Source: Saururus chinensis (taxonomy: Eukaryota; Streptophyta; Magnoliopsida; Piperales; Saururaceae). Taken from it: a DNA stretch of 64,000 bases. The stretch is from the NCBI GenBank assembly GCA_035235625.1, contig CP141144.1, forward strand, positions 38,624,014 to 38,688,013. Reading direction: 5' to 3'. The notes beneath the pieces are model-generated. The model had not been told where the DNA came from. It made no database searches and worked only from the letters and a program-made list of their open reading frames with translations. This document shows, piece by piece, positions 9,255-22,015 of the stretch. Numbering within the stretch: the stretch's first letter is position 1; the number at the start of each line of letters is the position of its first letter. Position numbers and translations under genes: made by a program.

Positions 9255-10973
9255 CTAGAAAACAATAAATTGATGACCGGTTACCCTCTCTAGGATTTGG
9301 TCCATGAATGGCAAGGGGAAGTGGTCTTTCCTAGTGACGGAATTCAATTTCCTATAATTTATGCACATCCACCAACCAGTGGTGACTCTAGTGGGAATTA
9401 ACTCATCATTGGCATTCTTTACCACTGTCACTTCAGACTTTTTGGGGACAACCTGGGTGGGACTCACCCATGGACTGTCAGAAATGGGGTAAATGATACC
9501 CATATCCAATAATTTTAAGACCTCTGCTCTCACTACCTCTTTCATGTTGGGGTTTAACCTCCGTTGCATTTGTCTCACAGGTTTTGTATTTTCTTCCATG
9601 AAGATCCTATGTGTACAAATCAAGGAACTAATCCCCTTTATATCAGCAATGGTCAACCCAATGGCATTCTTATGATTTCTAAGGACTTCGAGCAACCTGT
9701 GCTCTTGCTCCCTATCCAATATTGAAGAGACAACCATAGGAAATGTCTCTCCCTCACCAAGATAAGCATATTTAAGTTCAGTAAAGAGGGGTTTCAAGTC
9801 TAGCTTGGGTGATTGGACACTTGAGGAGAGAGGAGCGCTATTAGAAGGAGGTAACTCCTCAAAACGGACCTTCCACCTATCAGTATCCAATAATGGAGTT
9901 GACTCCAACAAGGAATTTACATCATTAATCATAACATCATCATCAAAGTTAAAATAAGAAAGACATGCTTCAAGAGGGTCAGAAAATGAAGAAATAGTAG
10001 ACATGTCATCAACAAGACTTTCTAAAAGATTCACTTCATGTACATCCTCATCATCATCTCCTGGTTGCCTACAAATATTAAAAATGTCCAGTTCGAAAGT
10101 CATATTTCCAAAAGAAAGCTTCATAATACCATTTCTACAATTAATAAGAGCATTAGAAGTAGCAAGAAATGGGCGGCCTAATATGACATGAATTTGAGTA
10201 CAAGCATTCAAAACTGGTTGTGTGTCCAAAACAATAAAATCAACAGGAAAGTAAAACATTTCTACTTGTACTAGCACATCCTCAACAATTCCTCTTGGTG
10301 TTTTAACTGAGCGATCTGCAAGTTGAAGTGTAATACTTGTGGGCTTCAATTCACCAAGTCCCAATTGTTCATAAACAGAATAAGGTAAGAGATTAACACT
10401 TGCCCCAATATCAAGTAAAACTTTTTCAACTTTATAATTCCCAATTATACAAGCTATGGTTGGACAACCAAGATCTTTATATTTTGGTGGGGTGTTGTGT
10501 TGCAAAATTACACTTATTTGTTCTATCAAAAATGTCTTCTTTTGTACATTTAGCTTACGCTTGATTGTACAAAGATCTTTCAAAAATTTAGCATAAGATG
10601 AAATTTGTTTAATAGCATCTAAGAGAGGAATGTTAATCTTCACTTGTTTGAAAATTTTTAGAATGTCACCATTTGGCATCAATTTAGAGGAAGATTGTAA
10701 CCTTTGAGGAAAAGGAGGAGGAATTGGAGCAACACAATCAGAGTTGTCAAGTTCATCACCATGTTTAGAATTCAAAGACTCCTTAGGTTCAACAACCTTC
10801 ATTGGAATGTCTTTGTTAATGACTTTTTCACTTCTCAAAGTGGTGATGGACTTAGCATGCTCTTCTTGTGAATTTGAAGAATTTAAATTTTTAATTACAA
10901 ATTGACCTTTAGGATTTGGTTGAGGTTGAGAAGGAAACTTCCCTTTTTCTTGAGTGCTCAAAGTTGTGGTCAA
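9255..10973 (-). pseudogene. Protease and reverse transcriptase (first half) of the Athila-type element
   Basis: 572 codons. Residues about 185-192 read VLLDIGAS, the retropepsin active site, with Ile where Athila elements usually have Leu. The flap-side block ITLQLADRSVKTPRGIVEDV follows. The C-terminal 120 residues start RT: GIIYPISDSPWVSPTQVVPKK, then GWWMCINYRKLNSVTRKDHFPLPFMDQ. Two family positions are changed (GWRMC to GWWMC, CIDYRKLN to CINYRKLN). The frame ends where RT should continue, because of the frameshift near 9250. Confidence 0.88.
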
Positions 10974-11229
10974 TTAAGTGATAGAAGTCTTTAAGTCATT
11001 GATGGCTTGCATTGTTTGGTTGTTGATTGTTGCTTGACTTTGTATGAATGTTTGCAATGTGTCTTCAAGAGTCTTCTTATGTGGTGGAACATAATTTGAG
11101 GAAGAAGGGGGTAACTGCACATTAGACTCATTTTTCTAACTAAAGTTGGGATGATTTCTCCAATTAGGAGTATAAGTTTCAGAATAAGGAGAAGAAAATG
11201 GCCTTTTATAGGTATTCATAGCATTTGCT

Positions 11230-12183
11230 TGAGTATGCAACACCTCTTAAAAAGTAGGGATTGTTGGACAATCCTGTGTTTGGTGTCCATCACTCTTACA
11301 TATACTACAAATATCTTGTACTTTTTGAGAAGCTTTAGAGTTGTTTTCCCTATTAATTTCTATAGCCTCAACTTTTCTAGTTAAACTTGTAATTTTTGCT
11401 TTTACATCATCTTCTTCTTTAAGAAGGTACAAGCCTCCCTTAGTTGGCCCATTAGATTTGGTTTTATTACTACTTTCAAATTCATTAAAATCTTCCTATG
11501 ATTGAGTATTTTCAGCTAACACATCAAAATAGTCTCATGCTTCCTTAGGTTCTTTACTCAAAAACTCTCCATTACACATCATTTTAACAAATTGCCTCAT
11601 TTGAAAAGATAAGTCATTATAAAAGAAACTAATTGTATGTCATGTTTCATATCCATGATGTGGGCACAACAACAAAAGTTCTTTAAATCTCTCCCAACAT
11701 TGAAAAAAAGTCTCATTTTCTTTTTATGAAAAATTCATGATGTTCTTTCTAAGTGTATTAGTTTTATGGGTGGGGAAAATTTTTAAAAAAAAATCTCTTT
11801 GCATTTCTTGCCATGATCCAATGGATCTTGGCTTCAAAGAATTCAACCAATTTTTTGCTTTTTCCTTTAAAGAAAAATAAAAGAGTTCTAATCTAATAGC
11901 ATCATTTGAAACATTTTGGTATTGGCAAAGTTGCACAAACCTCTTCAAACTCTTTTAAATGCAAATATGGGCTTTCCGAATCTAAGCCATGAAATTTGGG
12001 TAGTAATTGAATTACACCCGGCTTGAGTTCAAAACCACCCATATTAGTTGGAAAAATCATGCAAGAAGGAGAACTTGATCTAGTTGGTTGCAAATAATCA
12101 CGCAAGGTTTTAACTTGAACATTTTGTGCATTATTATCCCTATTATCACTTCTTAGTTCCTCATTAGTTCTTACATCCTCCAT
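11230..12183 (-). pseudogene. Gag of the Athila-type element, multiply broken
   Basis: The likely start is the ATG at 12181-12183 (MEDVRTNEELRSDN). Three frames must be combined. The N-terminal part has MGGFELKPGVIQLLPKFHGL, then LFYFSLKEKAKNWLNSLKP, the conserved gag core of Athila/Tat elements. The zinc knuckle CSICKSDGHQTQDC (CX2CX4HX4C) is at about 11250-11300. The protein would coat genomic RNA in the virus-like particle. Stops and frameshifts near 11,900 and 11,720-11,440 make it a pseudogene. About 250 bases before the protease frame (10,974-11,230) hold only broken remnants. Confidence 0.85.
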
Positions 12184-12600
12184 TGTATCAAAATAAAGAT
12201 AATTTTCAAAAGATTTGTTCACTCTTCTCAATCGTCTAGAATTATCACGCACCCATGTGAGCATGCAACAACAATTTCTTTTTTTAGTAATAAATGAAAG
12301 TAAAAGTGCAAAAATTAAATGACAAAATATAAAAGTTAGAGAGTTAGAAGTTAATGGACAAAAATTAAAATTGCAAAATAAGGCCAAAGGCACTATCAAG
12401 GTACACGTTTGATCCCAAAAAAATTTTGGTAGTAACGTGGGTAGTGCCTCCGACCTCAAAAAAAAAAGAAAAATTACAGAATTTAAGTACTAAAAGTAAA
12501 TGACTGAATTTAAAGAGTTAGTGTGCAAAATTAAAAGTTAGGGAATTAGTAAAGTTAGAGTGAGTTTTTTTTTCGTAACAGATTCTTGTCACACGTTGCA
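12184..12600 (-). mobile_element. Untranslated leader of the Athila-type element
   Basis: AT-rich leader between primer-binding site and gag. An upstream in-frame extension of the gag frame (to 12459) exists but has no family resemblance and probably is not translated. Confidence 0.5.
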
Positions 12601-12619
12601 ATCCCCGGCAACAGCGCCA
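12601..12619 (-). other. Primer-binding site of the Athila-type element
   Basis: Minus-strand TGGCGCTGTTGCCGGGGAT is the form found next to the 5' LTR in Athila and Tat elements. Its position right below the LTR and upstream of gag fixes the element orientation. Confidence 0.8.
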
Positions 12620-12622
12620 ATT

Positions 12623-13998
12623 TGTTGTTACGTCCAAACTAAGACTATGAAGTAGTCTAGTTCAGATTTCTATTTTTTTACTTGCCAATTGTAGTAGACA
12701 AGGTCGATCCACAGGGAAAGCCTTATGCAAAAAAGAAAATAGTTACGAAGAAATAGAGGAAGAAAAAATTAAGAAAGAAAGAGTAGAAGAGTATTGAGGC
12801 AATATAGAGTCAAGAAATCAAGATGAGAAAACACTAAGGCATTAAGGATCATTGTAACATCTAATGATGTTCGTCATGTATCATGTTATCTTAGTTAGAA
12901 TTGAATGAAGATTCTATTTAACCGGAAGATATGAACATTAAAATTTAAACTAAAGATAGAAAATGCTTTGGATAGATGAAGGATAAAAATAATTGTCTCT
13001 TCAAGATTTCTATGTATCCAAATCACAAAAGATCAAGAAGGAGAATAATATTAAATAAACATCACTTCAAATAAACAATACTTACTTGAAACCATTGATT
13101 AAACATGAATTGAACTCCATTAGATTGTTACAAATCACCTCTAGCCTTAGCTTAAGAGCTTAGAAAGCCATTACAATAAAACTAAAAATAAAATTATAAA
13201 ATAAAAGAAGAAAATAGGAGAAGAGAGCTCCAAAGAGGGGAGAGTGCTTCATCTATCACGTCTACCCCTTTATTTATAGGAATAGAAGGGGTTGTTCAAA
13301 GAGGAAAGTGAAATCAAATCTCTAGATTGCATCCTGATTGATTGCCTGATTGGTTGCTTCTTTGGCAATGATTAGATTATAAATAAATCAAGTAAATCAA
13401 TGATTTATTTATCAAATATGTATCTTTGATTCTTTTTTTAGTTATCCAATTAGCCTCATTGTATTTCTTTATGTGTATCAATCACAATCAATGAAAATAT
13501 TCTTCATGTGCTGGCCCCGGGTTAGTTTACTAGCTGTCTGATTGCATGCCAAATTCGACCTATATATCTTCGGGATTGGGAATTTCTTCCTGAAATAACT
13601 AATGTAGCCACGGAAGTCTTCTTTCCAATTCCACTAGAATTGTATCAATCAGAATTATATAGAGAAAGATATGGTCAAAATACTATATTTGTGTCAATCT
13701 ATCCGAATCAACTCTTTCCTAATTTAGTTCTCTTGATGCAAATCTCAAATCAAACGGGTCCACAAGGTTGTGTTCGACCATTCCATGTATGTTTAGATGA
13801 TTAGGAGCCCATTCTTGACTTTTAAATAGCTTTGGGTAATTAGGCTTCACTTCCTCTTCCAATTGGATCCTATTGAAGCCTGTTTAGACATGTAAACTCA
13901 ATTAAGGTCCAACTAACCTATTCAAAACATAAATAGCCCAAATAAACAATGACTTAACACAAAATAAGATTGCAATTTGAAAATATTTTATTGAACAT
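12623..13998 (-). repeat. 5' LTR of the Athila-type element (outer end approximate)
   Basis: The inner end is at 12623 (plus strand starts TGTTGTTACG), three bases from the primer site. A minus-strand TATA box (CTATAAATAAAGG) lies near 13265-13278, with U3 at higher coordinates. The outer end is set near 13998, where minus-strand TGTTCAATAAAA would begin. No second LTR copy lies in the window to confirm it, so this end could be off by up to 100 bases. Confidence 0.55.
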
Positions 13999-14059
13999 TA
14001 TTTTAGTGCATCACCTAAGTATGTATTGGATACCATCTCCGACGTTATTCGAATACGAT

Positions 14060-15932
14060 CGGATCCAAGAGTAGTTCTACCTAATGGCTATTACATGCAT
14101 CAAGCAGTACAAAATCATATACGTTAAAATACATATATCTTTATATCCAAATAATTATTCAGAATCAAACGAAAATCTTATAAATCATCAGAGTCAAACA
14201 GAAGTCAATAAATTAGTAAAATACACATCTCACATAAGTGAGCAGAACACTAACAAAAACATACGTCTCACTCTATCCTAGAGCGGCACAGAACACACTG
14301 TAGAGCATGCTGGATCATATCAGATCCTATCAGATTTCATCTGACCACACCGATCATATCGTACCAGAGTATGTCAAATCACAATAGAGCAGTTTAGAGT
14401 AATTCGGATCATAATGGAAGACATCAAAGTAGATTAAATAGGAACATATCAGCAAATATCAGATAAGCAAATTATATATATATATATATATATATATCTT
14501 AATTAGTATGTTACTAATTAAGATGTACATTCATATAAATCATATTAAATTATAAAGGTCAGAAAAGCGTACTCCCCTATGGTTCCGAAAGTGGTGACGT
14601 TCGGAGTTACTCATTTCCTCATGGTGTCTCCCCTTTCAGATCCAGAGATGGCGGGCAGAGCCTTCTCTAACTCCGGAATACTTTGCTCTTTTCGCTCTTT
14701 TCGTATATGTAGGCTACCAACAGAACCTCCCCTTAAACCGAAATAACATGTCCGTACACGACAGACAGAACCTCCCCTTACCTGGAGATATTTTACCCTT
14801 GTCGCGTCTGTAGGCGGCAGACAGAATCTCATTACCTGGAGACACTTTACTTTGTTTGTGCCCGTAAGCAGTGGACAGAACCTCCCCTTACCCCTGGATG
14901 TTTCCCCTAAATAGGATTGCTAACTTGAGGAATGAACACTTACATTGTGTAGATCCCCCTTGAATTAGCTAGAAACGCCTCTTAAACGACTCGAATTGGA
15001 CTTAAAATGAGTGAGAAATGAAGAACAAAAGATGAGAAAACATGGGAGAGTCTCCCCTCACCCAGAGATACTTTACCTTTTATGCGCCCATAAGTAGTGG
15101 ATAGAACCTCCCCTTGCCCTAGTATGTTTCCCTTATATAGTGTTACTAACTTGAAAAATAGACACTTTCATTGCGTAGAACACCTTCAAATTAGTTAAGA
15201 ACGTTTTTTGAATGGAAGAAAACAGATGTAGAATGACTCTTGAAACTCACCCGGAAGAATGAACCGAAACGACTATTTATAATGGATGGCGTGCGCGCGA
15301 ATAGGGGAAAGTGGAATACGCCCGCATATGCTCATGCCACGTGGCATGTTTTAATTGAACCAAAATTAAAGTCAGTGAGCGTAACGCGCAGGTGACATGC
15401 GCATCACCACACTACATGCAACACGCACGTCCACTGCGTGTCCCATAGTCAGCAGCGCAATTGCGCAGGACCGGCATCGCGTGGACGGCTGCAATTGCGC
15501 AACTTGGTCGCGGTTCGGCAGCTCGGCTCGTTCAGCTGATGTCAGCTATTTCGTCATTTCTTGAATATTTTATAAATATTTAATTCAAATACAATTCCAA
15601 CTTCAAAACGCAATAACTTTTTATCCCGAAGTCAGAATTGCATGATCTCGGTACCGATGGACTCATATCAACGAGCCCTTCAAAACTAGACCCACATGGG
15701 TAGATTATCTCACAATTTTAAAGTAGGTCCCGCCCATATGGCACGCTTCCCAAGGTCATAACTTTTGTTCCCGACCTCTGTTTTGAGTGTTCTTTTATTC
15801 GTTGTGCTTGTTACTTTGAGCTCTAACCAAATATGAGAATTTTATCTCTTAAAACCCTTTAAATTTTAACTAAAATTATATAATTACCCCTAACCCTCTT
15901 GGTTAAGTGTAATTGGAACACAAGGTGTTATA
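14060..15932 (-). mobile_element. Probable Del/Tekay-type LTR, minus orientation
   Basis: No coding region. Minus-strand TATAACACCTTG at about 15921-15932 looks like a mutated TGTAACACC LTR start, and a minus-strand TATA box (TTATAAATAG) lies near 15272-15284. The U5 side holds repeats of ACAGAACCTCCCCTTA spaced about 50 bases at 14,725-15,120. The low-coordinate end is unclear. A (TA)n run lies at 14,474-14,497. No PBS or PPT is visible, so it is a solo or truncated LTR. Confidence 0.4.
14600..15130. repeat. Degenerate minisatellite around CAGAACCTCCCCTTA
   Basis: The core occurs about five times, each followed by a CCTGGAGATATTTTACC-like stretch and a GTAGGCGGCAGA-like stretch, at roughly 45-55 base spacing, with one displaced copy near 15,105. 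It has the look of internal LTR repeats rather than a gene. Confidence 0.6.
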
Positions 15933-16669
15933 GGTAAGGCCGGTTTTTAAAACACTACTTAAAACAACTTAGAATTTGGTAAAAGAAGTTTGAATATGGA
16001 TCAAAGGTTCACTCATATGGTTTCTTCACTTTAGATCTATCAAATCTTTAAAATAACCTCTTCATTGCAAATAACACCCTCGATTTAGTCAAGAACACCT
16101 TTTGAACGGACTAAATCGGACTCATGATGATCAGAAATAGAGAAAACGAAGTTTGGATTGAGAAAAACCTGAAAAAATGTATTTATAGAGGGGTGGCACT
16201 CCAAAACAATGGCGCCGCCATTTTTGGTGTGGCACCCATGGTTTCGTGGGCATGCTGCCTGTGCTGCGGTGCGGTACGCACCAGGTAGCTCGCCATGCGC
16301 CACTTCTCATATTTTTTAAATCTTCTCTAACTTCAAATATTCATAACTTTCTACCCCGAACTCGAATTCACACATTCTTAGTGTCGCTGAGCTCATATTG
16401 ACAAGTCCTACGAAACTAGACTACTTAAAGTAGTTTATCATGCTATTTTTATATGAGTTCCATGTATAACCTACACTTTCCGAGGTTGTAACTTCCCTGA
16501 TGTCCTATTTGAGAGGTTCAAAGCTCATTACGCTCGTTTTCCAAGGCCTTATCACGTTCTTAAGAAATCTAACTAAATAAGTATCTTTAAATAATTTAAA
16601 ATTATTAAAACACAATAATTATATTTATTAGAGGTGAAAATTTGTACTGAAAATTCGTAGTCATTACAA
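15933..16669 (-). mobile_element. Second, shorter Del/Tekay-like LTR fragment
   Basis: Minus-strand TGTAATGACTACG begins at 16669 and a minus-strand TATA box (CTATAAATACA) sits near 16173-16183. Its transcribed part repeats the motif near 14,945 and 15,172 (a GTAGA...TTTAGTTAAGAACG-like block), suggesting relationship to the LTR just below. It ends abruptly at 15,933 and is probably truncated. No ORF. Confidence 0.35.
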
Positions 16670-17019
16670 TAACTTAGGGGTCACAAAGGTAGTGTGTTTC
16701 TTCTCCTTCTTCTTTGACCTAAGGTTGAAAGGATGTTTCTTTGGGCACTCTATTCTAGTATGGGAATTGCTATGGCGTATATATACACACCCCAATACAA
16801 GAACCTATCATTACTCCTTTCCCTTTTGACCTAGAAGGGTTAGGCATAATCTAAGGCTATTTGTCACACTCTTTAGCCTTCACAAAGGCAATAGGTTTTG
16901 CTAAAGTAGTCAAGCAATTCTAAAAACCTAAACTCATCATATTGGTTTGACTTATGCTCAACATGGTTTCCAGCTTTTTCTTCCCATTCTTAAATCCATC
17001 TAATTTTCTCTTTAGATGA
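16670..17019. other. No recognisable feature
   Basis: Diverged low-complexity sequence bordering the copia gag remnant. I see no gene, RNA or element end here. Confidence 0.4.
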
Positions 17020-18140
17020 CACAAGTTCTCTATTGAGAGCACTAAGCTTCTCTTTCTTATTCTCAAGGTCTTTCTTAAGGTTACTCACCTCTCTTAAGTT
17101 TAATATTCAACTTCACTAACCTATTTGCCTCTTGAGAAGACCAAACTAAATCATCATCTTTTTTTTTTGAACTCTCTCTCGAGGTTTTAATCTTCCTAGT
17201 CAAAATTAAGAATTGTTGGAGGAACCCTTTGTACTCATCAGAATCAAAATCATACTCTACGTTCTTTTCAAGAGAAGTAGACTCATAAGACTAGTTTTTA
17301 GAACTATCTTACTTTTATGAAAGGCAGTATAGTTACACATCTCATCTTTATCAGAAGAACTCTTATCAAAGTAAGTTGCTTGGTGCAACTTACCCTTTCT
17401 TTCGTTAGGGTAATCAGCAACAAAATGTCCTAACTTACCACATTCAAAACACTTCATAATTTTTTTGTCTTGTTTGTTTTGCCTCTCATCTTTCTTATCC
17501 CCTTATTCATTAACATAAAATTCTAAGATTTCATAATTTTTTTCATTTTTTAGCCAATAATAGCATTAATTCTTCATCATCCTTAGATTCTTCATATTCT
17601 CCTAAGGTGTTCAAAGCTTTATTATTTTTGGAAATTCTCTTAGATGCTTTAAGGGTAGTTAATTTTTTGTTGTTTTTCACAAATAATTATTTCTTATTGT
17701 CATAAGGTTCTTCTTATATCTCAAAGGTTCTAAGGTTACCAACCAACTCCTCAATGTCTAAAGTGTCTATTCATTAATTACTATGATCTTAATTTTAAAT
17801 TTAAAGGACAAAAACCTTAACAATTTTCTCACAACTAGGTAATTAGAAATGGGCTCCCTTAATTGATCACATGTATTAACTATGTTTGATATCTTAACAC
17901 AATATTATGAAATGGTTTCATTTTCACTCATATCATGTTTTTAAATTCAAAGCATCGATAACCTAGACACTTTGACAGCCTTAGTTCCCTCATTATACTT
18001 CACAAGTTTTTTCCATGCAACTTTGGTGGACATGAAATATGAGATTAACCTATGTTATGACTTTCCTACAGCATTGAACAATGCACTAAGGAATTACAAT
18101 TTTGATTTGCAAGCTATGTTTTATTTTCATCCCATTCACT
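17020..18140 (-). pseudogene. Ty1-copia gag remnant
   Basis: The clearest part is the zinc knuckle CFECGKLGHFVADYP in the frame at 17257-17457, where the last Cys is now Tyr. Upstream on the minus strand (about 17,700-17,900) the interrupted frames read like DTLDIEELVGNLRT and similar, the usual region before the knuckle in copia gag. Several stops and frameshifts interrupt it. No protease, integrase or RT follows, so only a gag-side fragment survives. Confidence 0.7.
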
Positions 18141-20999
18141 CTCATCTTTCAAGATTGAATTTTTGTCTTTGTCTTTGTCCGTTAGAGGATTTTAATATTT
18201 AAACACCGCTTTCTAAGCATTGCAATCAAGTGCTTCAATAAAAGCACTCATCCTAATCTTCTACTATGAAAAGTTTTAACTAACAAATAATGGTAAATGA
18301 TTCATAGGATTCGCATATCTCCATGTTCATTCATTGAATTATTTGACTTGGCCATTAAAATTAAACAAATGTAAATCATCCAAGCAACATAATTTAAGCA
18401 CTCAAAGCAAAGAGAAATATAAGAATAAACAAACTAACTAACTAGGGCATACAAATCAGCAAGTTTAGCGAGTAATTCTAAGAAGAAGAAAACAGTAAAC
18501 TAGCACAATTAAGTAATCAAACCCTAGCACAAGATATCTAATATTAAAAATCAAAATCTAGGAAGATTAAGCAAACTTATGATGCACTAGCATGCAAAAT
18601 AGATTGACAACATGAATCAAACTCATTTTTCCAATAGAATCAACAACTACCACTTGAGAGTTTAATATCTAACTAGATGACAATAGTGAATCACTATATT
18701 GCTCCTCAACCTAGTACTTTTTCAAGTAAGCAATTAAGAGTTCTAGCCTCTATATGTAGAAATTTGTTTTGAAGCAGAATATACAACTCTAATATCTAAT
18801 CATCATTCATGATTAATCAATCATTAAACTAAGCATGTACACCCCAAAATCACATAAGGATTTTTACGTGAAAAATCTAGACTAGGGAAAAAAACTATAG
18901 CAGCCTCAATGAAAGGCTAAATCAATGTACTAAAATGATAGAGATCTTACAAGATACAAAATAACCAACTAACCTCCAAATGTGACAAAAGCTCCTTTAT
19001 TTAATCTTCTTCATTAATGATGTGGGCCTTCAATTCTTCCTCCTTGAATCCCTGAAGCTTTACCTCTTTGTGTTTTTCTCTTTATCTTCTTCTTCTAGCA
19101 ACTCAATAAAAGACTTCTTCCTTGTTTGTTGATTTACCTCTTGAGATTCTTCAACTTCTGTAAAGAACTTTATTGACTCTCCTCTAAAATTTGTTATGTG
19201 AAATCTTCTCATTTTAATTGTTCATCAGCATGAATTCACCATGAAAATTTTCTTCAAGCTCCTTTATGAATTCTTTAGGAAAATAATGTGTAAAGGACTC
19301 CTTTTTCTTCTCCAATATTTTTTAGGTTTTCATCTCTTCAAATTCATCATAATTTAGCTATTATATAAGTCTTCAAGCCGAATTGGCTCTTTGACTTCAA
19401 CTAGGAAAGAAAATTATTCTAAAAAGGCTTTTTTTAGGGTAGATAAAACTACAATCGATCAATCATTTCAAATAGTGATCGATTATTAACTATTTTCTTA
19501 AGACACAACTCCTTGATTGATTGATTGGTCTAAAAAGTGACAGATTAATAAACTTTTAGCTTCATTTAACAAAAATTTACTTTAGGTTCCTATCAATAAT
19601 TTTCTTCTGTGTACCCAACAATCGATTAATGACACTAGTCAAATACAATTTTACCCTTTTTACCCTAAAACCTCCAAAATTAGTTTTGAAACTTCTCCAA
19701 TTGGCTTTTGTACAAGAATGTGTACTTAATAAACCTCTTAAACCATCAGCATTCTTTCATATTCAGTCTTGATCCATAACAACACGTTTGCTCCTATTTT
19801 TCAAGTCCATTAATTCTAAACCTGACTTAACCACAACAATATCTAATTAAATTTCTAAAACTAATTACATACTCAAGGTTCTGACATAGTTTTGACAAAT
19901 GAAATTAGGTAATTAACATTACATATGACATATGTACTTACAAATTTTTCACTAATATACATTGAATTTTATGTTACTATCACACCTAATAATGGCTTAT
20001 AACACACAGGAATTCATGTTAAAAAATATCTAAAATAGGCTTATTGCCAATGGACTCACCATTGTGTCAGCCAAGTCACTAATAACCATTGTTGATCACC
20101 AATATGTCGAACCCTTTGCCAACAATGGGTTGGCATAGTTCAGCCTTCCTCATTGATGCCTCACTAATGCGTCAACCACATTGTGGATGACAAACAAGTA
20201 CTCATCAACGCATTGGTGAGGGTCAGTGCCAAACAACAAAGACCATCTCGGCTTCTCAAAATTACTCAAAAATATGATATGATATATATTTCCACATGTA
20301 CCATCTTCTAGTGGTGTTAAACAATGAATCATGTAATCAAATGATCATTAAACACATAATTCACAATTCTCAAAATATGCATGGCAAAATATCATAGAGA
20401 ATCATCTTAAGCATGCTTTCATGTCAAGAGAAGTCATAATTCAACACTTGCATGCACTGCTAAATCAAATCACAATAATAAGATTAGTGATACGACCTCT
20501 TTTCTAATGTCAATGCAAAGGACTCCAATTCGGTCTTCTTCCTCTTTCATTATACTTTGGCATGCTAGTCCTCGGCATTTCTCCAAAGTTAGAGAATTCC
20601 AAATGATTTGGGTCAAGGATTGTCAATGGTATTTAAGAAAAAATTAATCAAATTCCAGTGCAATACCGACTCAAAAAATTGCTTAAAACCATTTTCATGT
20701 GCAATTTTGAACGTACCAATAAGACTGGCCCAGAACATCAATGTGTTGATAGTAACCAACAGTATTTTAATGCTTCATTGGTGAACTAGCCAATGTGTAG
20801 AATCTTACTGATAGCGATTGCAAAGTTTCATCGATAGGGTTACCAACATATTGATGCCTATTAACAAAACTTTCTTTCTTATAAAAAGATAAAATAAAGT
20901 TTATATTTATCATTATTGCTACTTTTTTAAGTTTATTACTCAATAATGCTATCTTTATTAAAGGAGTTCATCAACACTCCATATAGGATGTCATCGGAA
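18141..20999. other. Gene-free repetitive sequence
   Basis: AT-rich sequence with only short chance ORFs. It contains degenerate short repeats (ATCGATCAAT-like around 19,450-19,630; CCAATGNGTC-like blocks around 20,050-20,870) that fit decayed transposon ends. I cannot place any element boundary. No coding similarity recognised, including the 60-codon frame at 20,150-20,332. Confidence 0.45.
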
Positions 21000-21212
21000 T
21001 TCTACTCGAGAACATCTAAGTAAATAAAACACACATAAAAATTTATATATAATTATATATACTTTAGTGGCACGTTTAAGGCATTGCTAAAAAAAATTAA
21101 AAAAATCCCTGGTGGGTCACCGGGCCCACTGGGGAAGGGAGATGGGCTTGGAGGACGGCAGGGCACCAGAATCCAGCTCCTTTCCCTCTCCTCTGAAAAA
21201 TCGGGGGGGGGG

Positions 21213-22015
21213 GAGGACAGCAACAACGGCGTCATCCTCCAGCACCCCACCCCCCTCCCGGTCCCTCCACTGCCCGACTCCCCCCCCCTCTTGATTTGGG
21301 GGACGAGGAGGACCATAGCAGGGGAACGAAGGATGGTGGTGCCCTCCCGGTTCCCCCTCTCCCTGGCTCCATACCCTCCTCTGAAAATTAGAGGAAGGGG
21401 AGGAAGGAGTGGGAGAGGGGGGAGAGCAGAGTAGGACGATGGTGGTGATGTTGTCGTCTTTCGTCCCCCAACCCCCTCCTAGTCCCCCTCTCCCTGGCTC
21501 AAAGGGAGGCAGAGCAGGGGAGAGGGGGTGAAAAAGGGGGAGCTGGAAGACGGTGACGGCTTCGTACTCAGGTCGTCCCTCTCCCGGCTCCGCCCCTATT
21601 CTCCCCCTCCTGCGAAATCGGAGGAAGGGGGGAAGGGGAGGAGCAAGTGGAGAGGGGGGGCAGTGGAGTAGGGGAGCAGGGAGGACGGCCCCGCCGCTGT
21701 CTTCCTCCCCCCCCGCCCCTTCCCGGCTTCACCCCCATACCCTCCTCTAAAAATTAGAGGATGGGGGTGGAGCAAGGGAGAGGGGGACCGGAGTAGGGGG
21801 AAGGGGGAGCAGACGACGGGGAGGGCAAACGTGGGGTGGTCAAGGTCGGAGCAGAACGAGGTGGCCGGGGCCGACGCAGGTGGTGGCTAGGGGTGGGGCA
21901 CAAGAGGGGAGGAGCGGCGGGGGTGAAGCGGGGCGGATGGAGGCAGACCGACGGTGAAAAGGCGGGGGACAAGCGGCAGACGCCGGAGGGGGAGGAGATC
22001 GGGAGGGGGGAGCGG
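21213..22015. repeat. GC-rich tandem duplication, copy 1
   Basis: About 803 bp of G/C-homopolymer-rich DNA, repeated almost exactly in the following 823 bp (for example GGACGAGGAGGACCATAGCA at 21,301 and about 22,103). Length differences arise in G and C runs. Long proline- and glycine-rich ORFs here are products of composition. Confidence 0.85.
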
